A DNA stretch of 64,000 nucleotides from Pseudomonas hefeiensis (GTDB taxonomy: Bacteria; Pseudomonadota; Gammaproteobacteria; Pseudomonadales; Pseudomonadaceae): positions 372,001 to 436,000 of the forward strand of contig NZ_CP117449.1 in assembly GCF_030687835.1 (NCBI RefSeq). Reading direction: 5' to 3'. The position numbers were made by a program, and so were the translations under genes. Under the pieces are notes generated by a model. It did not search any database and was not told where the DNA came from. It was given only the letters and a program-made list of their open reading frames with translations. Below are positions 34,064-41,946 of the stretch, in pieces; the first letter of the stretch is position 1; every line of letters starts with the position of its first letter.

Positions 34064-35398
34064 TCAATTCCTCCTCTCTGCGCCAATGCCAGGCTTCGCC
34101 TTTATCCGAGTAACGTTATCCCCAATCTGGTTCGCGAATTCGTGTGGAGTGACATGCTCCTGCCGGTTGGCCTCCAGGTACCGGCTCCACCAGTTCATGA
34201 TCAGCCTGCGCTCCTCGATGAACTCGGCCTTGTGGATGTAAGCGGCGCGGACGTTGTTGCGCTCCTTGTGGCTCATCTGCCGCTCAATGGCTGTCTCCGA
34301 CCACAATCCTGACTCGATCAGTGCGCTGCAGGCCATCGAACGAAATCCATGCCCGCAGATATCGGTTTTGGTGTCGTATCCCATCGTCCGAAGCGCGTTG
34401 TTCACGGTATTTTCGGACATGGGCTTCCAGGGTTTGGCATCCCCTGCGAAGACCAATGCGAATTTACCGGTGAGGGCGTGGATCTGTTCAAGCAGAGTCA
34501 CCGCTTGCGGCGATAAGGGTACTAAATGGATATCCCCTGCCATCTTCGTACCCCTTGTGGAAAAGGGTACTCCCTCCAACGCGGGTCGAGTGTCCGGTAT
34601 CTCCCAGGTGCCCCGTTTGAGGTCGAACTCGCTCCAGCGTGCGAAACGCAGTTCGCTGGATCGTACAAACACATGCAGCGACAGCATCACCGTCAGGCGG
34701 GTAAGTGCCCGGCCTTTATAGGTGTCGATCCGCTCCTGCAGTTCCGGCAGTCGCGATAAGGGTAGAGCGGGGCGATGCACCACCCGCGGGGCCTTGATCG
34801 AGCCTTCGAGGTCGTAAGCAGGGTTTGCGGTGATAAGCCGGAGGCGTTTTGCCTCGCGCATGATGCTCTGCAGGTAGTTTTGTACCCTTAAAGCGACGTC
34901 TATCGTTCCGCGCTTCTTGATCGCTTCCAAGGGCTGCATGAGGTCATGGGTGTCGAGGTCGACAATGGCGCGGGCGCCGATCAGCGGGAACACGTGGGTT
35001 TTGAGGCGGCTCATCACTGTCTTGGAATGGCCTGGTGCCCACTTGGCCGACATTTCCGTATGCCAGTCGAGCGCAACACTTTCAAAGGTTCGGCCTTTGA
35101 TTACGGCTTCCGCCTTAGCTTGGTGCTTGGTCTCTATAGGATCAACGCCATCCGCCAGCATCCGCTTCATTTCCAAGCGCTTGCGGCGCGCATCGGCGAG
35201 GCCAATGACGGGGTAGTTGCCGAACGAGGTCAGTCCTTCGCGTCCGTCAGGTTTGACGTAACGGAGCCGCCAGCCTTTGCGGCCATTGGGTTGGACTAGG
35301 AGGTAGAGGCCATCGCCGTCGAAAAGCTTGTAGGCGCGGTCTGTAGGTTTTGCCAAGCGGCAAGCTGCGTCGGAGAGCGGAGCTGTGGTGCGCGACAT
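34064..35398 (-). CDS. P4-type tyrosine integrase of the tRNA-Thr island
   Basis: A 444-aa site-specific recombinase. N-terminal arm-binding DUF4102-type domain: KLFDGDGLYLLVQPNGRKGWRLRY, FGNYPVIGLADARRKR. Core-binding region about 105-190. Catalytic residues: Arg in VFVRSSELRFARW, His/Arg in GHGFRSMACSALIE, His in RQMSHKER and Tyr in VRAAYIHKAEF. It starts 172 bp from the 3' end of tRNA-Thr, the expected place for a tRNA-inserting integrase. The gene has five copies of TAAGGGTA in and just before it. Confidence 0.95.
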   Translation of the reverse strand: MSRTTAPLSDAACRLAKPTDRAYKLFDGDGLYLLVQPNGRKGWRLRYVKPDGREGLTSFGNYPVIGLADARRKRLEMKRMLADGVDPIETKHQAKAEAVIKGRTFESVALDWHTEMSAKWAPGHSKTVMSRLKTHVFPLIGARAIVDLDTHDLMQPLEAIKKRGTIDVALRVQNYLQSIMREAKRLRLITANPAYDLEGSIKAPRVVHRPALPLSRLPELQERIDTYKGRALTRLTVMLSLHVFVRSSELRFARWSEFDLKRGTWEIPDTRPALEGVPFSTRGTKMAGDIHLVPLSPQAVTLLEQIHALTGKFALVFAGDAKPWKPMSENTVNNALRTMGYDTKTDICGHGFRSMACSALIESGLWSETAIERQMSHKERNNVRAAYIHKAEFIEERRLIMNWWSRYLEANRQEHVTPHEFANQIGDNVTRIKAKPGIGAERRN

Positions 35399-35570
35399 AA
35401 GGGTACTCCCTTTTATCGAAGTGACCTGTATCCCAAACTCTACCCTTAAAACGGTTGGAATCCACCAGTTTCTGACGGAAACCGATGGAACGCCAAAACG
35501 AAAAAACCCGCCAGAAGGCGGGTTTTTCGGGGGTTCCAGAGATTTTGAAAGCCTTCTCTGGAACCTTGGA
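35399..35570. other. Attachment-proximal region with tRNA terminators
   Basis: Contains the integrase promoter area with TAAGGGTA (35398-35405) and its inverse TACCCTTA (35441-35448). A terminator lies at 35501-35527 (AAAAAACCCGCC/GGCGGGTTTTT). A hairpin GGTTCCAGAGA/TTCTCTGGAACC (35532-35565) may also help end tRNA-Thr transcription on the minus strand. Confidence 0.6.
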
Positions 35571-35646
<76 letters not shown>

Positions 35647-35721
35647 GTGTGGGCGACGATTATAGCGATTGGGTGCGTTCTGTAAACCCCTGAATTCTGA
35701 CTATTTTTGCAGGGCCTCGGC

Positions 35722-36543
35722 TCATGCGCGGCGCACGAGGCTGCGTACTTTCTGCAAGGTTCGCCAGGTGCGGCTGTTTTGCAGGGCATGGAGTTGGGCT
35801 TCGGCCCGTTCGGCGCGTTGCAGGGCGGCGCTGAGTTGCTGGTCGGGTTCGCTGAGGGGGTGGCTGAATTTGTGGCCTTTGCAGAACTGGAACTCGTCGA
35901 GGTTGCACGGCGGGATGTCGAAAGCGGGTTTGAGCGCCAAGTGCTCTTCGGCGAGGTAGAAGGTGTTGAGGCCGTCGAACAGGATGGATTGGTAGCCGGC
36001 GTCGGTCACCAGGTTTTCCCAGGTCTGGTCGCGGGCCCAGGGGGTTTCGATGAGGATGATCCAAGGGCGCCAGCGGGTGAAGTCCATGCCGCGCAGCACG
36101 GTTTCTTCGTGGCCTTCGACGTCGATTTTCAGAAAGTGGATGGGGCGGTCCTGGGCGTATTGCTCGCAGATCGAAGTCAGGGTGCGGGACTGGACGGTCC
36201 GCTTGCTTACCTTCATGCCGGCGTCGCGGTGCTGTTGGGCGACGCTGGCTTCGACGGTGGACAGGCCCGTGTCGGCGATGGTGTAGAAGGTCAGGCCGTC
36301 GGCGTTTTCGCCGGCCACGCATTGCAGGTTGATGTCGTTGGGCCGCGCTTGGCAGAGAGCGTCGTAGTAGGCCTGCACTGGTTCGATGTTGATCCCGCGC
36401 CAGCCGTGATCGTAGAACGCCCGGGTCACGGAATCTTCTGTCGGATGGTTGGCCCCGACGTCGAGATAAAAACCGTTCTTTTCCGACTTAAGGGCGCGCC
36501 ACAGGCGTATGTCTTCGAAGTTTTGTGCGTAGGAAATGAACGT
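35722..36543 (-). CDS. FkbM-family SAM-dependent methyltransferase
   Basis: 273 aa from the GTG at 36543, chosen because AAGGA stands 6 bases upstream; an ATG at 36579 is also in frame. FkbM core: FLDVGANHPTEDSVTRAFY-like region (FYLDVGANHP), GWRGINIEPVQAYYDAL, IHFLKIDVEGHEETVLRGMDF and RPWIILIETPW. A charged C-terminal coiled-coil tail follows. The family O-methylates sugars or polyketides; closeness to rhamnose genes in the ancestral order may hint at surface polysaccharide. Target unknown. Confidence 0.88.
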   Translation of the reverse strand, partial: TFISYAQNFEDIRLWRALKSEKNGFYLDVGANHPTEDSVTRAFYDHGWRGINIEPVQAYYDALCQARPNDINLQCVAGENADGLTFYTIADTGLSTVEASVAQQHRDAGMKVSKRTVQSRTLTSICEQYAQDRPIHFLKIDVEGHEETVLRGMDFTRWRPWIILIETPWARDQTWENLVTDAGYQSILFDGLNTFYLAEEHLALKPAFDIPPCNLDEFQFCKGHKFSHPLSEPDQQLSAALQRAERAEAQLHALQNSRTWRTLQKVRSLVRRA

Positions 36544-36877
36544 CACGGCCAGTCCTTGTGTGTGTCGGCATTGTGTCAATCACGATACGTAAGGCTGTTG
36601 TACTGCACGGGCGCGGTGGGCGCAATTGTTGGCGTGCGGGAGCACTGAGTTCGGCGGTTATGTCGTTTTGCTTGAACGCTTATGCACAACGGGCGGGGCG
36701 GGGCGGCTGCCATCTTGCGATTTTGTGACAGCTTTCTCGTTTGCTCGCAAATGCCTGTTTTAATGGTTTTTTATCCATATGAACAAAAAATGACCAGCCT
36801 CAGTTGTAGAGGAAAAACGCGGATTTATTGGATCCAGGACTATTTCATCAACAGAGTTATCCACAGGCTGTGTCGTC
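36544..36877. other. Intergenic region before the methyltransferase/ABC operon end
   Basis: 334 bp without a gene. One exact DnaA box TTATCCACA occurs near 36856. No clear terminator is visible for the minus-strand operon that ends at 36878. Confidence 0.5.
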
Positions 36878-38110
36878 TCAGTAACGCTCGGCGAGCAACA
36901 TCAGATTTCGTGGCGTGAGGGGCGTTTCGCAGAAGGTGCCGAGGCGGACGTGGTAGTTTTTCTGGCTGAGGAAAAGCGCCCGATCCAGCACCAGCCACAG
37001 CTCCAGAGGCCGTCGGAAAAGACCTCGGACCAGTTCCAGGTTGCGCACTTCGGCCAGGCGTTGATGACCGGCCGCTTCCAGTGCCGACCAGTCAGGCGAG
37101 CCGACTGTGGATAAGTCTTTCAGGACTGCCAGATCGGTGCAGTACCGGATGAAGGATTTTTCCAGCCAGGCGCTGGGGAGCGAGGGGGTGGGCAGATAGT
37201 CGTCGCTGCCCCGGATCTGTCGTTGCAGCAGGTCAAAGCTCAGGCGCCGGGCCATGGACTGGTCCCGTTGCCGCCGGATGCGGGCGCCAGCGGTGACGGT
37301 TTCGGTCAGTGGCAGGCTGAGATCATCGAGCGTTAGCTGAAGGGCCGAAGCCTTGGCAGCGTCGGACAGTGGTTGATAACGTTCAGCACGGATGCGGTTG
37401 TAGCAGCACGGGGCGATTGCCAATTGCGTGCAGCCAGCGGCGCTCGCCAATTGCATCAGGCGCACATGCAGGTCGCCGCAGGCGTGCAAGGCTACCGGCG
37501 TGTGCTCAGGGCGGATCGCCTGGGCTGCTTCTGGTGCCAGCACGTCTTGCTGTAAATGCGTGGCGGGCAGACGGTGGCGTTGGCTCAGTTGCTGGCCGCT
37601 GGCGACCAGCGCGGGGTCGTACTCCAGGCACGTCAGTTGTTGTTCATCGTGCAGCAAGCGTCGGCCGAGGTGACCTTTGCCGGCGCACCAATCGAGCCAG
37701 TGGGTCGGTTTGGCAACGAAGTGCAGCCGGCTGGCGAAGGCTTCGATTTGCTGCCATTTGCGCCCTGGCACGTCGACGCTGAGGCGATGGGTGGCGGCTT
37801 CGAGCCCTTTGCCCGGCAGTTCTTCGACGGCGCTCAACGCATGGGAAATGGCCGCCAGCTCGGGAAATGGCGCGGGTGCATGTTCAATCAGCCAGGGTTG
37901 GTGATGGTCGTTTTCTGCATCTTCCAGCGAACGTTGGCGTAGCCATTGGGCCAGCTCCGGGTAGGACCCTTCCCAGGGCAGTTGCAGATGGGTGAACGGA
38001 CGCGGTTTCCACAATGCCTGGTGCGTTGTGAGAAAAGCATCCAGCGCGGTGAAACGGGCGAGTAACGCCTCGCCCGTCAGCACGCTGCTGTCAGCGCCCT
38101 TGGCAGGCAT
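36878..38110 (-). CDS. SAM-dependent methyltransferase (METTL25-like), function unknown
   Basis: A 410-aa protein with a Rossmann methyltransferase core in the middle: HWLDWCAGKGHLGRRLL (motif I), LTCLEYDPALVASG, LHACGDLH and LAIAPCCYNRI. The CCY signature is that of METTL25/RRNAD1-like proteins. The start overlaps the permease gene by 20 bp, so it is the last gene of the ABC-transporter operon; a functional link to transport is not obvious. The start codon has no strong SD. Confidence 0.85.
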   Translation of the reverse strand: MPAKGADSSVLTGEALLARFTALDAFLTTHQALWKPRPFTHLQLPWEGSYPELAQWLRQRSLEDAENDHHQPWLIEHAPAPFPELAAISHALSAVEELPGKGLEAATHRLSVDVPGRKWQQIEAFASRLHFVAKPTHWLDWCAGKGHLGRRLLHDEQQLTCLEYDPALVASGQQLSQRHRLPATHLQQDVLAPEAAQAIRPEHTPVALHACGDLHVRLMQLASAAGCTQLAIAPCCYNRIRAERYQPLSDAAKASALQLTLDDLSLPLTETVTAGARIRRQRDQSMARRLSFDLLQRQIRGSDDYLPTPSLPSAWLEKSFIRYCTDLAVLKDLSTVGSPDWSALEAAGHQRLAEVRNLELVRGLFRRPLELWLVLDRALFLSQKNYHVRLGTFCETPLTPRNLMLLAERY

Positions 38111-38780
38111 CGACGCGCAACCAGCGCTCCAGCTGTTTGAAGCCCTGCACCAGCACGAACGCCATCAGCAGGTAGAACATGCCGGCCGCGAAGAAGATTT
38201 CCACCGGCAGGTAGGTCCGGGCAATGATCGTGCGCGCCATGCCGGTGAGCTCCAGCAGGGTCACGGTGCTCGCCAATGCGCTGGCCTTGAGCATCAGGAT
38301 CACTTCGTTGCTGTAGGCCGGCAGGCCGATGCGCGCTGCACGCGGCAGGATGATGTAGAACAACGCCTTGGGTCGGGACATGCCCAGGGCTCGCGCGGCC
38401 TCGATTTCACCACGAGGGATGGCCTGGATCGCGCCGCGCAGGATCTCGGCGATGTAGGCGGCGGTGTGCAGGGTCATGGTGGCCGTGGCGCACCAGAACG
38501 GATCCCGCAGGTACGGCCACAGCGCGCTGCTACGCACGGCGTCAAACTGCGCCAGGCCGTAGTAGACCAAAAACAGCTGAACCAATAACGGCGTGCCACG
38601 GAAAAAGAAAATGTAGGCGTAGGGTAAAGCCCGCACGTACCACAGGCGTGAGGAGCGGGCGATGCCCAGCGGAATCGCCAGCAGCAGACCGGCGATCACG
38701 GCGATGGCCACCAGCTCCAGGGTCAGTGTCGCGCCCTGGGCCAGTTTCGGCAGCCACTTGATGATGACTTCCCAGTTCAT
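38091..38780 (-). CDS. hisM: Polar amino-acid ABC transporter permease (HisM/ArtM type)
   Basis: A 229-aa inner-membrane permease with five helices and the ATPase-contact loop EAARALGMSRPKALFYIILPRA. It pairs with the HisQ-type permease, which overlaps it by 4 bp. With the SBP and ATPase upstream it forms a class III polar amino-acid importer, probably for histidine, lysine, arginine or ornithine. Confidence 0.92.
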   Translation of the reverse strand: MNWEVIIKWLPKLAQGATLTLELVAIAVIAGLLLAIPLGIARSSRLWYVRALPYAYIFFFRGTPLLVQLFLVYYGLAQFDAVRSSALWPYLRDPFWCATATMTLHTAAYIAEILRGAIQAIPRGEIEAARALGMSRPKALFYIILPRAARIGLPAYSNEVILMLKASALASTVTLLELTGMARTIIARTYLPVEIFFAAGMFYLLMAFVLVQGFKQLERWLRVDACQGR

Positions 38781-39472
38781 TGGGTGCTCCTGGCAAAGCC
38801 GCGAGCGGCACGTCGTTCCAGCAAATGCATGCCGATCATGGCGAGCACGGTAAGGCCCAGGTACATGAACGCGGCCACCATATAGAAGGTGAACGGTTGC
38901 TTGGACACGGTCACGCCGATTTGTGCGTGCCGCATGATTTCTTCCAGGCCGATCACCGACACCAGCGCCGTGTCTTTCATCAGGATCATGAACAGGTTAC
39001 CCAGCCCGGGCAGGGCGATGCGCCACATCTGCGGCATGATCAGCCGTGTGAAGATCCGCCACTTGGACAACCCCAGCGCCACGCCAGCTTCGCGATGGCC
39101 TTTGGGAATTGCCAGGATCGCGCCGCGAAATACTTCCGTGGCGTAGGCGCCAAAGCACAGGCCCAGGGCGATGACGCCGGCGGCGAAGGCGTTAAGGGAA
39201 AGGTCCGGGTTACCGAAGTATTCGCCCAGGGCACGCATGAGGTTGACGGTGCCGAAGTAGATCAGCAGCACCCAGAGCAATTCGGGAATGCCGCGAACCA
39301 GTGTCGAATAAGTACCGCCAAGCCATTGCAGCGGCTTGTACGGGGAAGTCTTGGCCAAGGCGCCGAGCAAGCCGAGCACCAGCCCCAGGCAGAGGGCCGA
39401 GAGCGCCAGTTTGACGGTCATCAGCGCGCCGGCGGCGAGCGCCGGGCCGAATCCGTAGAGATCGATCATCAT
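38777..39472 (-). CDS. hisQ: Polar amino-acid ABC transporter permease (HisQ/ArtQ type)
   Basis: A 231-aa permease with the family opening YGFGPALAAGALMTVKLAL, GIPELLWVLLIYFG and the EAA loop EAGVALGLSKWRIFTRLIMPQ. It overlaps hisM by 4 bp and follows the binding-protein gene after about 78 bp. Confidence 0.92.
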   Translation of the reverse strand: MMIDLYGFGPALAAGALMTVKLALSALCLGLVLGLLGALAKTSPYKPLQWLGGTYSTLVRGIPELLWVLLIYFGTVNLMRALGEYFGNPDLSLNAFAAGVIALGLCFGAYATEVFRGAILAIPKGHREAGVALGLSKWRIFTRLIMPQMWRIALPGLGNLFMILMKDTALVSVIGLEEIMRHAQIGVTVSKQPFTFYMVAAFMYLGLTVLAMIGMHLLERRAARGFARSTQ

Positions 39473-39550
39473 GGGTGTGTGTTCATATCGCGGCAGGCTT
39501 TGCTAAGGGCCGGCGCCGCAGTGAAGCAGCGCCGGCCAGGCACGTCAGTA

Positions 39551-40318
39551 TCAATAGATGCTGAACGGGAAGTACTTGTCGTTGATCTTTTTGTAGGTGC
39601 CGTCGGCAACGATTTCCTTGAGCGCGGCGTTCAGCTTGTTGCGCAGTTCGTCGTCACCCTTGCGCACGGCGATGCCGATCTTGTCGCTTTCCACCACCGG
39701 GTCGCCTTTGAATTCGTAGGCGGCGCCGTCTTTGCTCTTGAGCCATTCGTACTGCACGTATTTGTCCGCCAGGATGGCGTCAACGCGGCCCGAGAGCAGG
39801 TCGAGGTAGGCGTTTTCCTGAGTGTCGTAGAGCGTGACCTTGATGTTGTAGTCATCTTCCATGTTGCGGTCGTCCAGCCAGGTACCGGCCAGCGTCGCGC
39901 GTTGTGCGCCAATGGTCTTGCCGCTCAGGTACGCCTTGTCGGTCTTGAAATCGGTGGTGGCCTTCGGCGCGATGAATTGCAGTTTGTTGGAGTAGTACGG
40001 CTCGGTGAAGTCCACGGCCTGCTTGCGTTCCTCGGTAATCGACAGCGAGGAGATCAGGAAGTCGAACTTCTTGGCGTTCAGGGCCGGAATGATGCCGTCC
40101 CAGTCGGAGGTCACTACGCTGCATTCGACTTTCATCTTGGCGCACAGGGCGTCGCCAATGTCCTTGTCGAAGCCGACCACGTTGCCACTGGCATCTTTGT
40201 TATTGAACGGCGGGTAGGCCGCTTCGATGCCCATCTTCAGTTGTTCCGCGGCCATGGCGCTGGCCGAGAAGACCAGGCTGGCGGCAGCGGCCAGGAGGAA
40301 TTTCTTGTAGGTCTGCAT
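39551..40318 (-). CDS. hisJ: Periplasmic amino-acid-binding protein (HisJ/ArgT type)
   Basis: 255 aa from the ATG at 40318 (GGAGCAGTACAT upstream). A signal peptide ends near residue 23 (SASAMA-AEQ). Mature family motifs: IEAAYPPFNNKDASGNVVGF, IPALNAKKFDFLISSLSITEER, FTEPYYSNKLQFI and LLSGRVDAILADKY. These match lysine/arginine/ornithine/histidine binders. It sits between the ATPase and permease genes. Confidence 0.93.
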   Translation of the reverse strand: MQTYKKFLLAAAASLVFSASAMAAEQLKMGIEAAYPPFNNKDASGNVVGFDKDIGDALCAKMKVECSVVTSDWDGIIPALNAKKFDFLISSLSITEERKQAVDFTEPYYSNKLQFIAPKATTDFKTDKAYLSGKTIGAQRATLAGTWLDDRNMEDDYNIKVTLYDTQENAYLDLLSGRVDAILADKYVQYEWLKSKDGAAYEFKGDPVVESDKIGIAVRKGDDELRNKLNAALKEIVADGTYKKINDKYFPFSIY

Positions 40319-40331
40319 ATGTACTGCTCCG

Positions 40332-41105
40332 TTAGCGGTTGCTGGACATGAATTGTTTGCAGCGCGCCGAAAGCGGGTTTTCGAAGACCTGCTGTGGCGA
40401 TCCTTGCTCCTCGACCAGGCCTTGATGAAGGAACACCACTTCGCTGGAAACCTGACGGGCGAAGCCCATTTCATGGGTCACCAGCAGCATGGTGCGGCCT
40501 TCTTCGGCCAGGGCGCGGATCACACTAAGTACTTCCTGGACCATTTCCGGGTCAAGGGCAGAGGTGGGCTCGTCGAACAGAATCACTTTAGGTTGCATCG
40601 CCAGCGTGCGGGCGATGGCGGCGCGCTGCTGCTGACCGCCGGACAGCTCGGCAGGGTAGGCATGCCGCTTGTCGGCGATGCCGACCTTGGCCAGCAGGGC
40701 TTCGGCCACTTCCACGGCCTCGGCCTTGCTCTGGCCGAGCACTCGGCGCGGCGCTTCGATGATGTTGTCGAGCACGCTCATGTGCGGCCAGAGGTTAAAG
40801 TTTTGAAACACAAAACCGATTTCGCTGCGCATGCGGTTGATCTGTTTGCCATCGGCGGCCACCAGTTCACCGTTTTTTGCGGCCTTGAGCTTGAGTTCTT
40901 CGCCGGCCACCAGGATCTGTCCTTGGTTGGGATTTTCCAGCAGGTTGATACAGCGCAGGAATGTTGACTTGCCGGAACCGGAGGAACCCAGGATCGAGAT
41001 CACATCGCCGTCGCGGGCGGTCAGCGAGACGCCTTTGAGCACCTCAAGCTTTCCGTAGCGTTTGTGCAGGTTGCGGATTTCAAGCGCGGGCGTGGCCTGG
41101 GCCAT
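40332..41105 (-). CDS. hisP: Polar amino-acid ABC transporter ATPase (HisP type)
   Basis: 257 aa with Walker A GSSGSGKST, signature LSGGQQQR, Walker B VILFDEPTSALDPE and switch LVTHEMGFARQV. First gene of the operon hisP-hisJ-hisQ-hisM-methyltransferase; the binding-protein gene starts 13 bp after it. Confidence 0.95.
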   Translation of the reverse strand: MAQATPALEIRNLHKRYGKLEVLKGVSLTARDGDVISILGSSGSGKSTFLRCINLLENPNQGQILVAGEELKLKAAKNGELVAADGKQINRMRSEIGFVFQNFNLWPHMSVLDNIIEAPRRVLGQSKAEAVEVAEALLAKVGIADKRHAYPAELSGGQQQRAAIARTLAMQPKVILFDEPTSALDPEMVQEVLSVIRALAEEGRTMLLVTHEMGFARQVSSEVVFLHQGLVEEQGSPQQVFENPLSARCKQFMSSNR

Positions 41106-41458
41106 GTGCGGTCCTCATGGTGTGTGCTCCCTTGCTGTTGGCGGCCTTCCTGGCGAGGCGGCCAAGCTAGCATAGCGGCCGAATGGCAGCCAACAGCGCT
41201 ACGGGGGGTAAACCGTGAATGTGCGGCAGGTTGTCGCATCGGCGCAGCAGACTGTCGCGCCATCAACAACCGAACGGCCGTTCGAACTCTGTTTACCGGT
41301 AAAAACCCCGGGGAGTCGCGTAAAAAAAGGCGCGATGGTGCCAGCTTTGGCTGGGGGTTGGAAGGGTTAATCGGATGAGCGTGCCGTTGCGCTTTTCCTT
41401 CTGCACAATTAATCGGTCCGATGATTCTCCGGGCAGTGATGACGAGTCACCGGCCAGC
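41106..41458. other. Intergenic region between the hisP operon and the small NKQQKR protein gene
   Basis: 353 bp. The left part must contain the hisP promoter (minus strand). A GGGGTTTTTACCGGTAAAC tract and T7 near 41320-41330 may end the transcript of the gene at 41459. No gene is supported. Confidence 0.45.
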
Positions 41459-41905
41459 TTATTCGCTGGCAGGTTCCTCCATCGACTGACGATAACGATC
41501 CAGCGCCTCGCTGAAGTCCTTGATGAACTCCGGGGTGCTGAGCCAGCGCTGGGCCGTCTCGCGGTCCATGTCGTCGGCCCACATGCGGTAGTCCACCAGC
41601 ATGTCCGCGGCAAGGTTGGTGGCGGCCATGCTTTCGTTCTCGGCGTTTTTCAGGTCCAGCAGGCCGGGGCGTTCGCTGATCATCTCGCTTACGGATGCGA
41701 GCAGGGTATCGAGCATTTCACTGCGGCCAACGGCCTCGGCTTCGCGTAGCTTGGCGAACAGCTCGAGCACGTAGACCGGTGGCTGGGCGGTGGCGTGGGC
41801 CGGGTCGCCATACATAGGGATGGATTTACGCCCGCTCATGCGCAGTTGCTTGGCTTTGTCTTTGGCACGCTTGGCGCGTTTTTGCTGTTTGTTCAGTGAG
41901 GCCAT
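41459..41905 (-). CDS. Hypothetical protein with basic NKQQKR N-terminus (paralogue 1)
   Basis: 148 aa. Residues 1-25 are strongly basic (ASLNKQQKRAKRAKDKAK), followed by an acidic helical body ending in EEPASE. The same N-terminal pattern opens the protein at 45747-46154, so they are related and both may bind RNA, ribosomes or DNA through this tail. No signal peptide or membrane segment. It follows bphP by 41 bp on the same strand. Function unknown. Confidence 0.75.
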   Translation of the reverse strand: MASLNKQQKRAKRAKDKAKQLRMSGRKSIPMYGDPAHATAQPPVYVLELFAKLREAEAVGRSEMLDTLLASVSEMISERPGLLDLKNAENESMAATNLAADMLVDYRMWADDMDRETAQRWLSTPEFIKDFSEALDRYRQSMEEPASE

Positions 41906-41946
41906 TGGGCTTCGGTTTCCAGTTTGTTAGGGGGGCGATGCCCGGC

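Noticed and set aside
36856..36864. Exact DnaA box as sign of a chromosomal origin
   Set aside because: A single box without dnaA, dnaN or clustered boxes; not enough.
38780..40351. 523-codon plus-strand frame
   Set aside because: Antisense to the ABC-transporter permease and binding-protein genes, which have clear family motifs.
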